A DNA stretch of 64,000 bases from Camellia lanceoleosa (Eukaryota; Streptophyta; Magnoliopsida; Ericales; Theaceae), in NCBI GenBank assembly GCA_025200525.1, contig CM045761.1, forward strand, positions 102,214,182-102,278,181. The letters are read 5' to 3'. The translations under genes and the position numbers were made by a program. Numbering within the stretch: the stretch's first letter is position 1; every line of letters starts with the position of its first letter. The notes beneath the pieces are model-generated. The model had not been told where the DNA came from. It was given only the letters and a program-made list of their open reading frames with translations, and made no database searches. Below are positions 34,081 to 45,121 of this stretch, one piece after another.

Positions 34081-34369
34081 TTTTGATGTTTTTCTTTTGC
34101 TTCTGGTATTTTGTACTTTTCTTTTTCTTTGAAACAATGTAAGCTCTCCATGTGGCCGACATTCTATCTTTTGACTGTAAATACAGCTTCCTCTTTTGAA
34201 TGCTTGTATGTTTGTCTTCTTTATACTGTCTTGTATGATTCTATACTTAGAATAATTTGGATGTCTTCAATGTACACCTTAACTGTGTAATCTTCTTAGG
34301 GTGAAACACCTCGGTTTATACCTACCAACGGTTTACATTGGCAAGTACATAAGTACTTATTTTAATATA

Positions 34370-34848
34370 ACCTTTAACTTGTAGATTTTTTCACAAATTT
34401 CAACAAGTGTTCAGTTCAACTTCAACTTGTAAATTTTTCACAAATTTCAACAAGTGTTAAACATGATCTCGGTTTAACTTCAACTTGTAAATTTTTCACA
34501 AATTTCAACTTAACTTCAACTTGTAAATCTTTCATAAATTTCAACAAGTGTTAAACATCATCTCAGTTTAACTTTAACTTGTAAATTTTTCACAAATTTC
34601 AACAAGTGTTAAACATAATCTCGGTTTAAGTTCAACTTGTAAATTTTTCATAAATTTCAACAAGTGTTAAACATAATCTCGATTTAACTTCAACTTGTAA
34701 ATTTTTCACAAATTTCAACAAGTGTTAAACATAATCTCGGTTTAACTTCAACTTATAAATTTTTCATAAATTTCAACAAGTGTTAAACGTGATCTTGGTC
34801 AAACCTCAACTTGTAAATTTTTCGTAAATTTCAACAAGTGTTAGACTG
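34370..34848. repeat. Nine tandem repeats of about 58 bp, each hairpin-forming
   Basis: The unit core 'CAACTTGTAAATTTTTCA' recurs near 34376, 34422, 34481, 34518, 34575, 34633, 34691, 34748 and 34807. Each pairs with a following 'AAATTTCAACAAGTG', so ACTTGT.AAATTT / AAATTT..ACAAGT forms a stem with a short loop. Most units are 57-60 bp; two are shorter. It sits after the end of the extra gene and before the integrase end, in the non-coding 3' part of the Tat element. Confidence 0.92.
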
Positions 34849-35044
34849 ATTTTAGCTTGTATATTCTACCTTGCCAGGAACCATTTTCCAACTTTCTGCC
34901 CCCTAATGTGAACTTAAGTTCCCATTGGGTTCTCATTATGCATGTATTCTAGAAACATCCTCAACTATCTTATCAATCACAAGTGTGAAAAATCAAGCTA
35001 AAACTTTATTTATTACTTCGGCTAATAACAAAGAACAAGAAAAT

Positions 35045-36292
35045 TTAATGATAAAAAAATTTAAGATTGCAAGAATTCCAAGGCCTTGGCAACTCTTTGC
35101 CCTTATTATCTTCAAGACGATATGCCCCATTGCCCAATGCCGAGATGATTCTATAGGATCCTTCCCAATTTGGGCCAAGCTTGCCCTCTCTGGGATCCTT
35201 CTTGTTGTCGACGACTTTTCTCAAGACGAGGTCACCAATTTGAAACTCCCTTGGGTTGACCTTCTTATTATAAGCCCTGGAAAGCTGCTGCTGGTATGCT
35301 GCCAGCTGAATTGTACCTCTCTCCCTTCTTTCTTCTAGCAGATCCAGATCTCGGGCTAATAATACATCATTAGTCCCGTTCTCTACTCCCTGGGTTCTGA
35401 TCCCTGGGATGCCGACTTCCAGAGGAATGACTGCTTCTGTTCGATAAGCCATGGCAAATAGGGATTCCCTAGTTGATCTTCTCGGCGTGGTCCGATATGC
35501 CCAGAGTACACTTGGCAGTTCACCCACCCATTTTCCTTTTGCTGCTTGCAGCCTCTTCTTAATCCTATCCAAGATGACTTTGTTGGATGCTTCTGCTTGT
35601 CCACTACTTTGAGGAAAACTTGGGGTGGAAAAATAATTCTTGATTTTGAACTTTGCACAGAAGCTCTTGATTAGCTTATTGTCAAACTGTGTTCCATTGT
35701 CTGCAACTAGTGCTCTTGGGATCCCAAACCTGGTGATGATGTTCTTCCATATGAAGCTCTTCACATTCACATCTCGAATCTTAGTAAGCGGTTCAGCTTC
35801 TATCCATTTGGTGAAGTAATCTGTTGCTACCAGTAGGTACTTTCTTTGCCCAGTTGCTTGGGGCAGTTGCCTAACGAGATCCATGCCCCATTGGGCAAAT
35901 GGCCAAGGACTGGATACTGGGTTCAGGTCTGCTACTGGTTGGTGTATCAGTGGTGCAAACCTTTGTCACTTTTCACACTTCTTGACATAGGCTTCTGCAT
36001 CCTTCTGTATGTAGGGCCACCAATACCCTTGGGTAATGGCTCTATGAGCAAGTGATCTGCCCTCTGTGTGGCTTCCACATATTCTTTCATGTATTTTGTA
36101 TAAAAAATCTTCAACTTGTAAAGGATGTACACACCTCAAAAGGGGTCTAGTGAAGGATCTTCTGTAGAGATGTCCCTCTGCTGTCAGACTGAATCTTGCC
36201 GACTTCAATATGATCTTGTGTGCCTCTTTGTGATCATCTAGCAGTTTTCCTTCTTTCAGGAATGCTATTATTACGTCCATCCAGCCACACAC
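35045..36292 (-). pseudogene. Tat integrase
   Basis: The zinc-binding part (36292-35966) has 'HERICGSHTEGRSLAHRAI' and 'GYWWPYIQKDAEAYVKKCEK'; a TGA now stands where the second Cys of the HHCC motif is expected. The catalytic core runs 'ATDYFTKWIEAEPL' (first Asp), 'LVADNGTQFDNKLIK' (second Asp) and 'SSGQAEASNKVILDRIKKRL' (Glu), so the DDE triad is intact. The C-terminal part 'GDLVLRKVVDNKKDPREGKL' and 'NWEGSYRI' is the GPY/F-like region. The frame ends at TGA 35045. Confidence 0.95.
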
Positions 36293-36499
36293 ATTGCTTT
36301 ACGCTTTGTGGTCAGTGGTTTGATGCTCGGGCCCAACAAGTAGTCGACCATTATTGTCATTGCCTTTCCAGGTTGTATTGCACTAGCCAGGTTGGCCAAG
36401 GCATCGGCGTGATTGTTATCATCTCAGTTAACCTGCTGTAGTCGGCAATTCTGGAACAAGGCCACTAACCTGCCTATTTCCTTTGTGTATGTTGACATA

Positions 36500-36921
36500 C
36501 GTTCATCTCGGGTTGCGAACTCGCCTGTTGTCTGGTTGACTATAAGCTGAGAGTCACAAAAGACTATCACCTCATCTGCTTCTACTGCTGCTGCCAGTTT
36601 CAGTCATGCAATCAGTGCTTCATACTCTGCTTCATTGTTTGAGGCCTTGAAGCCCAAACGAATAGATTGTTCTAGTATCTGTCCATCTGGGGATCCCAGT
36701 ACTACTCCTGGCCCCGCTCCTTGTCGGTTTGAACTCCCATCAACAAATAGTCGAAAGGAGTCACCGATGTAAATGCTGCAGGGCCTGAGTTTTTCTTTTT
36801 TCCTTTGTTCTGTTGCCTTCAGCTGGGTTCCTCTTTGCTCATTTGGACATCGTCCACTTCGGCTCAATAGAGCCCGATGTACAATGGCTCCTAGAGTGAA
36901 TTTGGCCACAAAGTCAGCCAA
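36500..36921 (-). pseudogene. Second (plant Tat-type) RNase H
   Basis: 'LFVDGSSNRQGAGPGVVL' and 'KASNNEAEYEALIA' match the archaeal-like RNase H captured by Tat elements, with catalytic Asp and Glu visible. A stop interrupts after 'EALIA' (36604). It follows 'LADFVAKF', the usual link from the first RNase H. Confidence 0.9.
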
Positions 36922-36949
36922 GACTTGGCCTTTGATTGTTGTTCTGGGT

Positions 36950-38202
36950 CTGTATTCCAGGCCATACTAGCCCAAGGCCACTGCCCATCTGGCTATTCTG
37001 TCTGTCAGATCTCCCTACTGCAACAGGGACTTCAAGGGATGTTCAGTCAACAGCACAATTTTGTGGGCTTGAAAGTAATGGTTCAGCTTCTTTAAAGCCA
37101 TTACTAAGGCCAGCGTTAACTTCTCTAAGGGTAAATACCTAGTTTCTGCATCAACCAAGGTTTTGCTTACATAATAAACAGCCATTTGCTTCTCTTTTTC
37201 TTCTCGAATTACCACTACACGTAACGTATACTCTGAAACTGCTAAGTACAGGAACAGCTCCTCTCCAGGTTCTGGATTTGAGAGAACTGGAGCCGTGGTC
37301 AGATAACTCTTCAAGTCGGCCAGGGCGACTTTGCATTCTTCTGTCTATAAGAAGTCTGTAGCCTTCTTCACTAAGTTGAAGAAGGGTTTGCATTTGTCTG
37401 AGCTTCTGCTAATGAACCTATTCAGGGCTGCAACCCTTCCAATCAGCATTTGCACCTGTTTCGCCAATGTTGGCCTTTTCAGTTCTAAGATGGCCTTGAT
37501 CTGATCTTGGCTGGCCTTAATGCCCCTTCTAGTCACCAGATACCCCAAGAACTTACCAAATCCCACTCCAAATGCACACTTCGATGCATTGAGTCAGAGC
37601 CGATATGTTTTAAGAATATCAAAGACTACTTTTAGGTCGGCCAGATGACCCTCAAGTTCTTTGGTCTTCACGACCATGTCATCGATGTAGACTTCCACTG
37701 TTTTGCCAATTAGATGTTTGAACATCTTGGTTACCAATCTCTAGTAAGTTACTCCGGCGTTTTTTAACCCAAAAGGCATCACTCTGTAGCAAGACAGCCC
37801 TTTTGGGGTGATAAACGCAGTCTTCTCCTCATCTGGTGGGTACATAACTATCTGATGGTATCCCCTGTAGGCATCCAGGAAGCTCATCCTTCCATGTCCT
37901 GAAGTGGCATCCACCAATTGGTCAATCTTGGGTAAAGGAAAACTGTCTTTGGGACAGGCCTTGTTTAGGCTAGTAAAATCCACACAAACTCTCCATTTAC
38001 CATTCTTTTTCTTCACCACCACTGTGTTCGATAGCCATGTCGGGTAATTTACCTCTCGAATGGCTCTGGCTTCCAGAAGTCTGTCTACTTTCTCTTCCAC
38101 GGCCTCGACATGCATCAACGTCAGTCTTCTTGCCCGTTGGATTACAGGTTTGGCCAACCTGTCTACGTTCAGTTTATAGCAAGTGACCTCAGGGTCAATG
38201 CC
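36950..38202 (-). pseudogene. Tat reverse transcriptase and RNase H
   Basis: RT motifs in order are 'VDFTSLNKACPKDSFPLPKI', 'MSFLDAYRGYHQI', 'KTAFITPKGLSCYRVMPFGL', then 'VYIDDMVVK' with both catalytic Asp (37678-37683) intact, and '[14 protein letters not shown]'. The RNase H connection reads 'SNPEPGEELFLYLAVSEYTL' and 'YYVSKTLVDAETRYLPLEKL'. In-frame stops occur at 37740 (start of 'QRLVTKMF'), near 37597, near 37345 and at 37015. Upstream it continues across the nested element at 38208-39726. Confidence 0.95.
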
Positions 38203-38207
38203 AGGTA

Positions 38208-39726
38208 TGTCACGCCCCAAATCCGCTAAAAAATTAAAATTTGACCCATTGAAATTGTGGACCAAAAACACGATAAATATTACCTATGAAGCGCATAAGT
38301 ATATGTTTAATTACTCTGTAAATATAACTCAACAATCATGAGTCCTTTTTTTAAAAAGCTTTAGTAATGTACAGAGAGTAAAGTTTTAAAACCAAATACA
38401 ACATATCATATACATCATACATAAGAATGGCGGATCGAGACACATATATAAATGTAATACATAAACAGAGTAGATTACCGATTTTGCCCGCTTTTTCACG
38501 TTCTCGTTTCTTAGTTAACTTGTTATTCTCTTTGATTAAACATCTAGGATCCATAATTCATCATTTAAACCCATCAATTGGCCTCCATGCCTCAAATCCG
38601 AAATGAATCAACAAAGGCAAGCTTGAGAGGAAAAAACTCCAAAAAAAAGTTCAATCAATTAAAAAAATTGCTCTTCTCTTATTCTCCATCAGAGGATCAA
38701 GGTTTGGGCTAGGGTTTTTCAAGTTTTTCACCCTAGGAGAAGAGGAAATAAGAAAGGTCTCGTTTTAGAGCTGCTGTCCTGTAATTCCCCCGAAAGCGTC
38801 CATATTCCCGCTCGAAATTCAAAGTGAGGAAAAAGAAGGAAAAATGAATGACGGTTTGTCATAAAGCAATTATTCGGCTCGAAAAATTGCTGAAGAAAAA
38901 ACAAAGTCCGCGCTCTCCCTCCCTCCGCCGGAAGAAGGAAATAAAGGGTCGTTACATCCTTCCTCCTACAAAAATTTAGGTCCTCGAAATTTGATCGTAA
39001 AACACACCTGTAATGTTCATATATATATAATTCAATTATGCAAAATGAGTTCCCATAGCATGCGTTAAGTGTGCCAATTTGTATAGTTCCTTACACAATT
39101 TAATGGGTTTACTGGGTGTCCCCGACCATGACGAGTTCCCAAAACAAGATCACGAGCGGTAGAAAGAAAATCATACTTGACTAATCATTCATAATAAAGT
39201 AACACCCCCTTTTTTTTCTATCATTCAAACAATTCTTCTCTTTTTCTTCTTGGAAAAGGTCAAAGAACGTCATCTGAAATTTAGAGACCAAACATTCCGC
39301 TCAACTGGTTAACATAAATAATCAATTATAATTATGTAGTGAATATTGTCCAAGAATTCTTGCATAGCTTAGCTACTTCTCGATCATTATGTTGGCGGAT
39401 TTGTTGGTTAGCCTTATAGGAGCCTTTTCGACTAGCCCTTTGAGCCTAAGATAGCAGCCTTTGCATATGATATATAAAAATACATCTGAAAAAACACTAC
39501 GAAATTGAATCCACATGCAACCAAAACCAACCCTTGAACCACCTGACCGCTCAACTTAACCTTGCCTTCCTTGCGCTCGGATAAAAATCGTCGAGCTCGG
39601 CCCCTCCCCCGCTCGAAGAAAGAATCTAAATCGAAACTCGTAGGTCGAAAAAAAAAATGGAAACCCCAAAAAAAAGCGGGCGGCCCCCTCTCCCGCCGAA
39701 GCGAGGGAAAAAAATTCGTCGTTACA
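38208..39726 (-). mobile_element. LTR element nested upstream of Tat RT
   Basis: 1,519 bp with TGTCACGCCCC and GTCGTTACA ends and a perfect duplication AGGTA (38203-38207, 39727-39731). Removing it with one AGGTA joins the two Tat coding parts in frame. On its minus strand two segments start TGTAACGAC (39726 and about 38958). Just before 38958 is a purine-rich 'GTAGGAGGAAGGA' preceded by 'AAATTTCGAGGAC', typical of the pol end and 3' LTR border of Tekay/Del-type Ty3 elements. It therefore looks like an extremely shortened two-LTR element, not a simple solo LTR. Confidence 0.8.
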
Positions 39727-39731
39727 AGGTA

Positions 39732-40507
39732 TCTCGTAAGGCATCCAGGCAAACACTTCAATGTTTGCTCTTAAGAACGCCTCCAGTTCTTTTTCCTCTT
39801 CTTCGGCTAAGCCCGAGCCAAGATGGAAGTAGCGTTCTTCATCCCCCTATAGGACGAGGATTTTTTTTAGGGCTTCTTCACTCTTTTCGGCTGGCTCCTT
39901 GCCGACATCCCCTAGGACTGCCACGTCCTCGTCTTCGGTCTTCGCCCCTTCTGGTTTTCGTATGCTGCAGGTGGATTTCATTGCTGCCATGGAGCAGTTC
40001 TTTGCCTGCAACTGATCCCCTCTGACCTCTTCTATCTCATGCTCTGTTGGAAACCGCAGTAGCTGATGCAATGTTAAGGGAACAACCCCCATTGCATGCA
40101 ACCACGGCCTTCCCAAGATAACATTGTAAGGGGAGGGTTTGTCAATTACAATGAACTCTGTCTTTATCTTCTTGGTGCCAGCCTGCACTTCCAAGCTTGT
40201 TGTGTCCAGTGACCATGTCGGCATTCCATTGAACCCGACCATTGAGCCATTGGATTGCTCCATATCATCTGGGTGAAGGCCTAGCTCCTTGTAACATCTG
40301 ACATACATGATGTCACAAGAGCTGCCTTGGTCAATTAGGATGCCTTTCACTTAGCATTCCCCAACCTGGAGGGATACTACCAGGGCATCGTTATGCGTAT
40401 GTTGTACCATCTCCAGGTCGGTTTCAATAAAGGACACTACTGGTTCCTAGCACTCCTTAGCCCGAGGTCTTTTCTGTCAGACCTGGTACACATGTTGTAA
40501 GTGCTTT
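39732..40507 (-). pseudogene. Tat protease and linker to RT
   Basis: 'KGILIDQGSSCDIMYVRCYK' holds the catalytic Asp; DQG in place of DSG is frequent in this lineage. 'YNVILGRPWLHAMGVVP' and 'STLHQLLRFPT'-like sequence follow, the standard retropepsin C-terminal part. The frame ends TAG near 39848, then continues toward 39732 ('GSGLAEEEEKELEAFL'), where the nested element lies. Confidence 0.88.
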
Positions 40508-42246
40508 ACCTTCTGGGTCTCCCCCCGTATTTTGTTCTTGTTAACCTTCGAGTGAATTACATTAACTACCCAAGGTCCGCCTGCCTGCGGCTGCTATGCT
40601 GGGGATGGTGGAGCTGCTGGTGCCTGAGGAAGTCTTGCTTGTTCTTCCCTTATCCTGGCCTCATCTACAAGGTCCCTCAAATGGCCTTACCTTACCAGGT
40701 CTTCTAGGTGTGACTTCAAGGCTCTGCAACCCTGAGTCAGATGCCCATATTTGTTATGGTAAGCACAATGCTTCCAAAGGCTTCTTTCCATAAACTCTCC
40801 TAAAACCCTTGCCGGTGCTCTGAAATAGGGTTGGGTTCGGATTTTATCCAGGACTTTGTGAATTGGGATTCGGAATACAGTCGTGACTGCCTATGCGGTT
40901 CTCAGTTATATCTCTTGTTTATTGGATCCGTTGTTACCTCGACCTCGCTTCGGTGAGCCATTTGCTTTCTCTTGCTTTGTCGCCTTAATCCCTGGCATGT
41001 CTTCTTCGGCTCTGGTGTATTTCTCAATTCTAGCCATGAGCTCCTCCATGCTTTTTGGCAATGTCTTTGCCAATGACTTTCGTAGTGCACAATCATTTTT
41101 TAGGCTATTGTTAAAAGATACAACCGCCACCTCTTGGTTGCATTCAGGTATTTGGTTGAACACCTCATAATACCTTTTTGGGTAGGCCCTAAGGCCTTCA
41201 TCCTCACTGATTCTCAGAGCCATCAAGGTATCCACCCTTAATGGCTATAGTTTGTTTGTCACGAACCTGGCCACGAACATCTCGGCCAGGCCTTCCCAGG
41301 TCTTCACACTTCCCTTTGGCAGTTTGTGAAACCAATCCGATGCAATCTCCCTAAAGGATGAGGGGAACACCTTGCCGAGCAACGGCTTGTTCCCAGTGTA
41401 CAGTGACATCGAGTTCAGGTATAATCCGACGTGAAAGTTGGGGTCCGACTTCCCATTGTATATCTGAAACCTCGGCATATTGAATCTTTTTGGTGCCTCA
41501 AATTTGTCCAACTCCACCGAGAATGGTGTTCTTGGCTTAACAGGGGAAGTTACCTCGGCATTTTGTTGCTTCCTTTTGAGGTAATCTCTTAAGTCCTCCT
41601 TAGTCTGCCCAGGAGTTCGGCTATCTCCTGATTTCAATCTTTTAGGTGCACTGCTCTCAGCTTCGTTGTGAGCCCTTTTCGAGCTTTCTCCATTAGTTGC
41701 GTTGAAGCACAACTCCTGTCTTTGAACATGCCGATGTTCTCTGGGGTCTGCCTCCTTGGTGCGATGTGTCCTTCGAGATTCTTCCCTTCTCGACTCTCCT
41801 CGCTTGACCTCCCTTGACGGCCGGTGAGAGTGTTTTTCCCTCTTGGCGTGCTGGAGGGCTACAGGGATTGTTTTCTGCCCTCCTTTCTGGGCATTGGCCA
41901 CTGGAATCGGCGTGTCCTCCAGCGGGAACAGTGGCTGTATGACGTTGTTTTGCATCATGAAATTGATGACCGATTGCAAGTCTGCCAATTTGTTCGCCAT
42001 GGTCTTTACCTCCTCGTCCCCCCGCAGGCATCTTTCTTTCCATACCTAGAGGTCGTCCTCGTTGTAGTACACGCTTTAGTCCGTTTTCTTTGGTACGTTG
42101 CCTTCCTGGCCGACGTCCTTTCCTCCGTGATTTTGGTCACAAGTTTCTTTGTTGCAATTGTCTTCTTCGATGTCAAGGCCAACAGGTCTTCCACTCCCAG
42201 TAGGAGTCTTATCCCCAATCTTCCCTTTCTGTCCGTCGTTAGCCAT
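40508..42246 (-). pseudogene. Tat gag
   Basis: The start is ATG at 42246, 36 bases from the 5' LTR. The capsid reads 'FNMPRFQIYNGKSDPNFHVG', 'FPSSFREIASDWFHKLPKGS', 'WEGLAEMFVARFV', then after TAG 'LMALRISEDEGLRAYPKRYY' and 'FNNSLKNDCALRKSLAKTLP'. A nucleocapsid-like 'CAYHNKYGHLTQGCRALK' lies near 40750. A Lys/Arg/His-rich linker (41700-41900) precedes the capsid. Stops near 42100, 42050, 41240 and 40905 break the frame. Confidence 0.9.
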
Positions 42247-42263
42247 CTATTCTTCTTTCTTTC

Positions 42264-42281
42264 CCACAGACGGCGCCAAAT
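42264..42281 (-). other. Tat primer-binding site
   Basis: The minus strand reads TTTGGCGCCGTCTGTGGG, starting next to the 5' LTR end. TGGCGCCG-type sites are typical of plant Tat/Athila elements and differ from the tRNA-iMet sites elsewhere in this window. Confidence 0.85.
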
Positions 42282-42806
42282 TGTGTGAGTGAATTTTCGA
42301 CCACACTGCCAACTCAGTATTCAACTGGAGAGCACTGCCAGAATAGGATAAGCCCAAACGACCTGCAATAGAAAGAAGAGATTCCGGCAGTGGTTCGTCC
42401 ACCGGGGGCACTCCAATGATTAAGTCAGTAATCAAATATCTCTCAAAGATAATCAATAGTGCTTACTCACTGTTCTGAATATAAATTGCGTACTTTAGAC
42501 CCATGGGGGTGCCTTTCTTTTATAACCAGCACAATCCTAGTCCAAATAGAAGCCTAGCTTCAATGGACTTCTGCTCAGTGCTTAGCTTAGACTTTCCAAT
42601 AGATAATGATAAACTCCCTAAGAGCTTTATCCTTATCCAAGCTGAAGTCCTTCCTCATTCTAGGACTCTTGTCCCTTATCCGCTTATCCCGGATTCCGAT
42701 ATCTTCAAAGATAACCTCGGCGTTACGACCTGGACATGTGGCACCTCCACTGACACGTCGGCATCACCTTGGCCACGTGCTGGTACTCAAAAAATATATC
42801 CCCACA
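42282..42806 (-). mobile_element. 5' LTR of the Tat element
   Basis: 525 bp, minus strand TGTGGGGATATATTTTTTGA...ACTCACACA. Its partner is 30206-30751. Confidence 0.92.
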
Positions 42807-42811
42807 GATTG

Positions 42812-43076
42812 TATTTCATTTCCAATATAATTTTTAGGTATATAGCATTATTTATATAAATCTTTAACAATTCAGCTTACTTAGCAATCAGCATGGCTTT
42901 TGTCTTAAAAGAACATTTAAGTGGGAATTGGATAACTATTTACAAAACCGTGGGAAGTTTTTGAGAATCACAAGGTTTGTAATATTAATTATAAAGACAT
43001 GGAATTGCAAATTTTTAAGACAATTTTTTCCTTTTCTTCATGCTCTTCTTTGTAACTCCAATAACTAACATCTATC
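42812..43076. other. AT-rich DNA between Tat and LINE, no gene seen
   Basis: No reading frame or repeat border apart from the flanking target duplications. Confidence 0.6.
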
Positions 43077-43085
43077 ATAGTCTAG
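43077..43085. repeat. LINE target-site duplication, left copy
   Basis: ATAGTCTAG, repeated at 46978-46986 after the poly-A tail. Confidence 0.85.
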
Positions 43086-43114
43086 AATGGGCATGGATAC
43101 AAAAATCTAGAATT

Positions 43115-43450
43115 AGTAGAATTGACAGGTTCTTGCTTAATCCAGAATGATTACAAATGTTTAATTTTAAGCTTTGGGGGCTGCCTCAGAAGGTCTCTAA
43201 TCACTGTCCTATTCTATCGATGGAGGATGAGAGAGATTGGGGTCCAATTCCATTTCGATTGCTAAATGCTTGGACCCTACATCCTAAGTTCAGATCTTTT
43301 GTGGAGAATACGTGGCTAGAAGCTAATGTGGTGGGATGGGCTGGTTTCAAGTGTCTCCAGAAGCTCAAAATATTAAAACTAGCATTGAAGTAGTGGGCTA
43401 AAGAAGTGTTTGGTGATGTGGAGCATAAACTTAATCAAGTTGAAGAGGAG
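43115..43450 (+). pseudogene. LINE endonuclease C-terminal remnant
   Basis: 'SRIDRFLLNPE' and 'NHCPILSMEDERDWGPIPFR' then 'LLNAWTLHPKF' match the end of the exonuclease-endonuclease-phosphatase domain of plant L1s. The catalytic N-terminal part is absent. Confidence 0.88.
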
Positions 43451-43549
43451 ATTCATGCACTTGATATAAGTGCTGAAGAAAGACCTTTATCTGAGGCAGA
43501 GCAAGCTAGGAGAAGATAGGCTAAAGGCGTAGCTTGGAAACTAAGTAAA

Positions 43550-45064
43550 ATGGTGGAATGGGCATGGATACAAAAATCTAGAATCAAGTGGTCAACACAA
43601 GGAGACAGAAACACAAAATTTTTCCATATTATGGTCAGCTCTAGGAGAACCAGAAATTCTCTGTGCTCAATAGTAATTAATGGAACTGTTAAGGAGGATC
43701 TTGTGGAGGTAAGAGATGCAATTCAACAACATTTTATTAACCAATTTACTGAATCATGGCGTATTAGACCAAGGCTATCTGGGCCTTTCTTATCCATTGA
43801 GGGTAGAGAAGCTGTCCAGCTCTTGGAAGCTGAGTTTTCGGAAGCTGATATTGAAGCTACGGTTAAAAGTTGTGAAGGAAACAAAGCACCTGGTCTTGAT
43901 GGGCTTAATCTTATGGTGTTTAAAAAGTGTTGAAAGGTGATCAAGGCAGATGTGCTGCAATTCATGAAGGAATTTCACCAAAATGCAAAACTAGTCAAAG
44001 GTATTAATAGCTCTTTTGTTGCTTTGATTGCTAAGAATGAGAACCCCTCTGGTTTCAATGATTACCGGCCTATTAGCCTCATTGGATCTTTGTATAAAAT
44101 TTTGGCAAAAGGATTAGCAAACAGAATCAAAACAGTGTTGCCTTGAATTATTAGTGTTACACAATCAGCATTCATTGGGGGCAGAAACATCTTAGATGGA
44201 GTGTTGATAGCCAATGAGATTGTAGATGGCTGGAAGAAGAGTAGAAAGAGTGGCATTGTCCTAAAGCTAGACTTTGAAAGAGCTTATGACTCAATCAATT
44301 GGAATTTCTTATTTACTATGCTCTCAAATTTTGGCTTTGGGGTTAAATGGGTTAGTTGGATAAGGAAGTGTGTCTCATCAGCCAGAGTTTCTATTTTGGT
44401 AAATGGTTTGCCAACCTCAGAATTTAGCGCACAACGAGGTCTTAGACAAGGTGACCCTCTATCTCCCTTCCTCTTTAACATTGTGGATGAGGGCCTAAAT
44501 ATCCTGCTGGAAAGAGCAAATCAGATGGGGTTGATCAAAGGGGCAGTAGTTGGATTAAGTGCATTTAGGATCACCCATCTGCAATTTGCAAATGACACAA
44601 TTCTATTTTGTGAAGTTGATAGGAGGGAGGTTAATAACATAAAGAGGATTTTGAGATGTTTTGAAGTGTTGTCAGGCCTAAAAATTAACTACCACAAGAG
44701 TGTGGTGTGTTGAGTTGGGTTAACAGATGAAGCATCCAAGGAATTTGCTGATAATCTCAATTGTCTACATCAAAGTTTGCCCCTGAAGTACTTAGGTCTC
44801 CCTCTGGGCGCAAGTCCAAGGTCAAAAAGAACTTGGCAGCCAGTGTTAGCCAAATGCAAACAAAGACTTGCTTCTTGGAAGAGAAGATTCCTCTCTTTTA
44901 CTGGTAGGGTGACTTTGATTAAATATGTGTTGTCTAGCTTACCAATATATTATCTATCTTTGTTCAAAATGCTAGCAAGGGTTGCTAAAGAATTTGTGTC
45001 AATTCAATCGAATTTTCTATGGGGAGGGGATGGCTTTAGAAGGAAAATATATTTGGTCAAATAA
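43550..45064 (+). pseudogene. LINE reverse transcriptase
   Basis: 'WSTQGDRNTKFFH', 'KAPGLDGLNLMVFKK', 'NDYRPISLIGSLYKILAKGL', 'GIVLKLDFERAYDSINWNFL', 'RGLRQGDPLSPFLFNIV', then 'QFANDTILFCEVD', where the conserved FADD is FAND (Asn codon 44591-44593). 'LPLKYLGLPLGASPRSKRTW' is the L1 thumb. Stops occur at 43933, 44144, 44712 and 45062. The lost first Asp of the catalytic pair abolishes polymerase activity. Confidence 0.95.
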
Positions 45065-45121
45065 AAGGTCATTTCAAAAAGCAAACAACAGGGGGGTTTA
45101 GGAGTAAAAAGGATTAGACTT

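Larger units (their letters stand above)
30206..42806 (-). mobile_element. Tat-lineage Ty3 retrotransposon, complete with LTRs
   Basis: 12.6 kb including a 1.5-kb nested insertion. Its duplication is GATTG (30201-30205, 42807-42811). The minus-strand order is 5' LTR, TGGCGCCG-type primer site, gag, protease, RT, RNase H, a second RNase H, integrase, tandem repeat array, opposite-strand extra gene, purine tract, 3' LTR. The dual RNase H and the extra antisense gene between integrase and 3' LTR are hallmarks of the plant Tat clade (Grande/Retand/Ogre relatives). Every coding part has stops, so it is dead. Confidence 0.93.

Noticed and set aside
34370..34848. Possible CRISPR array
   Set aside because: Regularly spaced repeats, but units are contiguous with no unique spacers, and the genome is a plant's.
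39562..40025. Plus-strand Arg/Pro-rich frames
   Set aside because: They overlap the nested LTR element and the opposite strand of the Tat protease; composition is explained by those.
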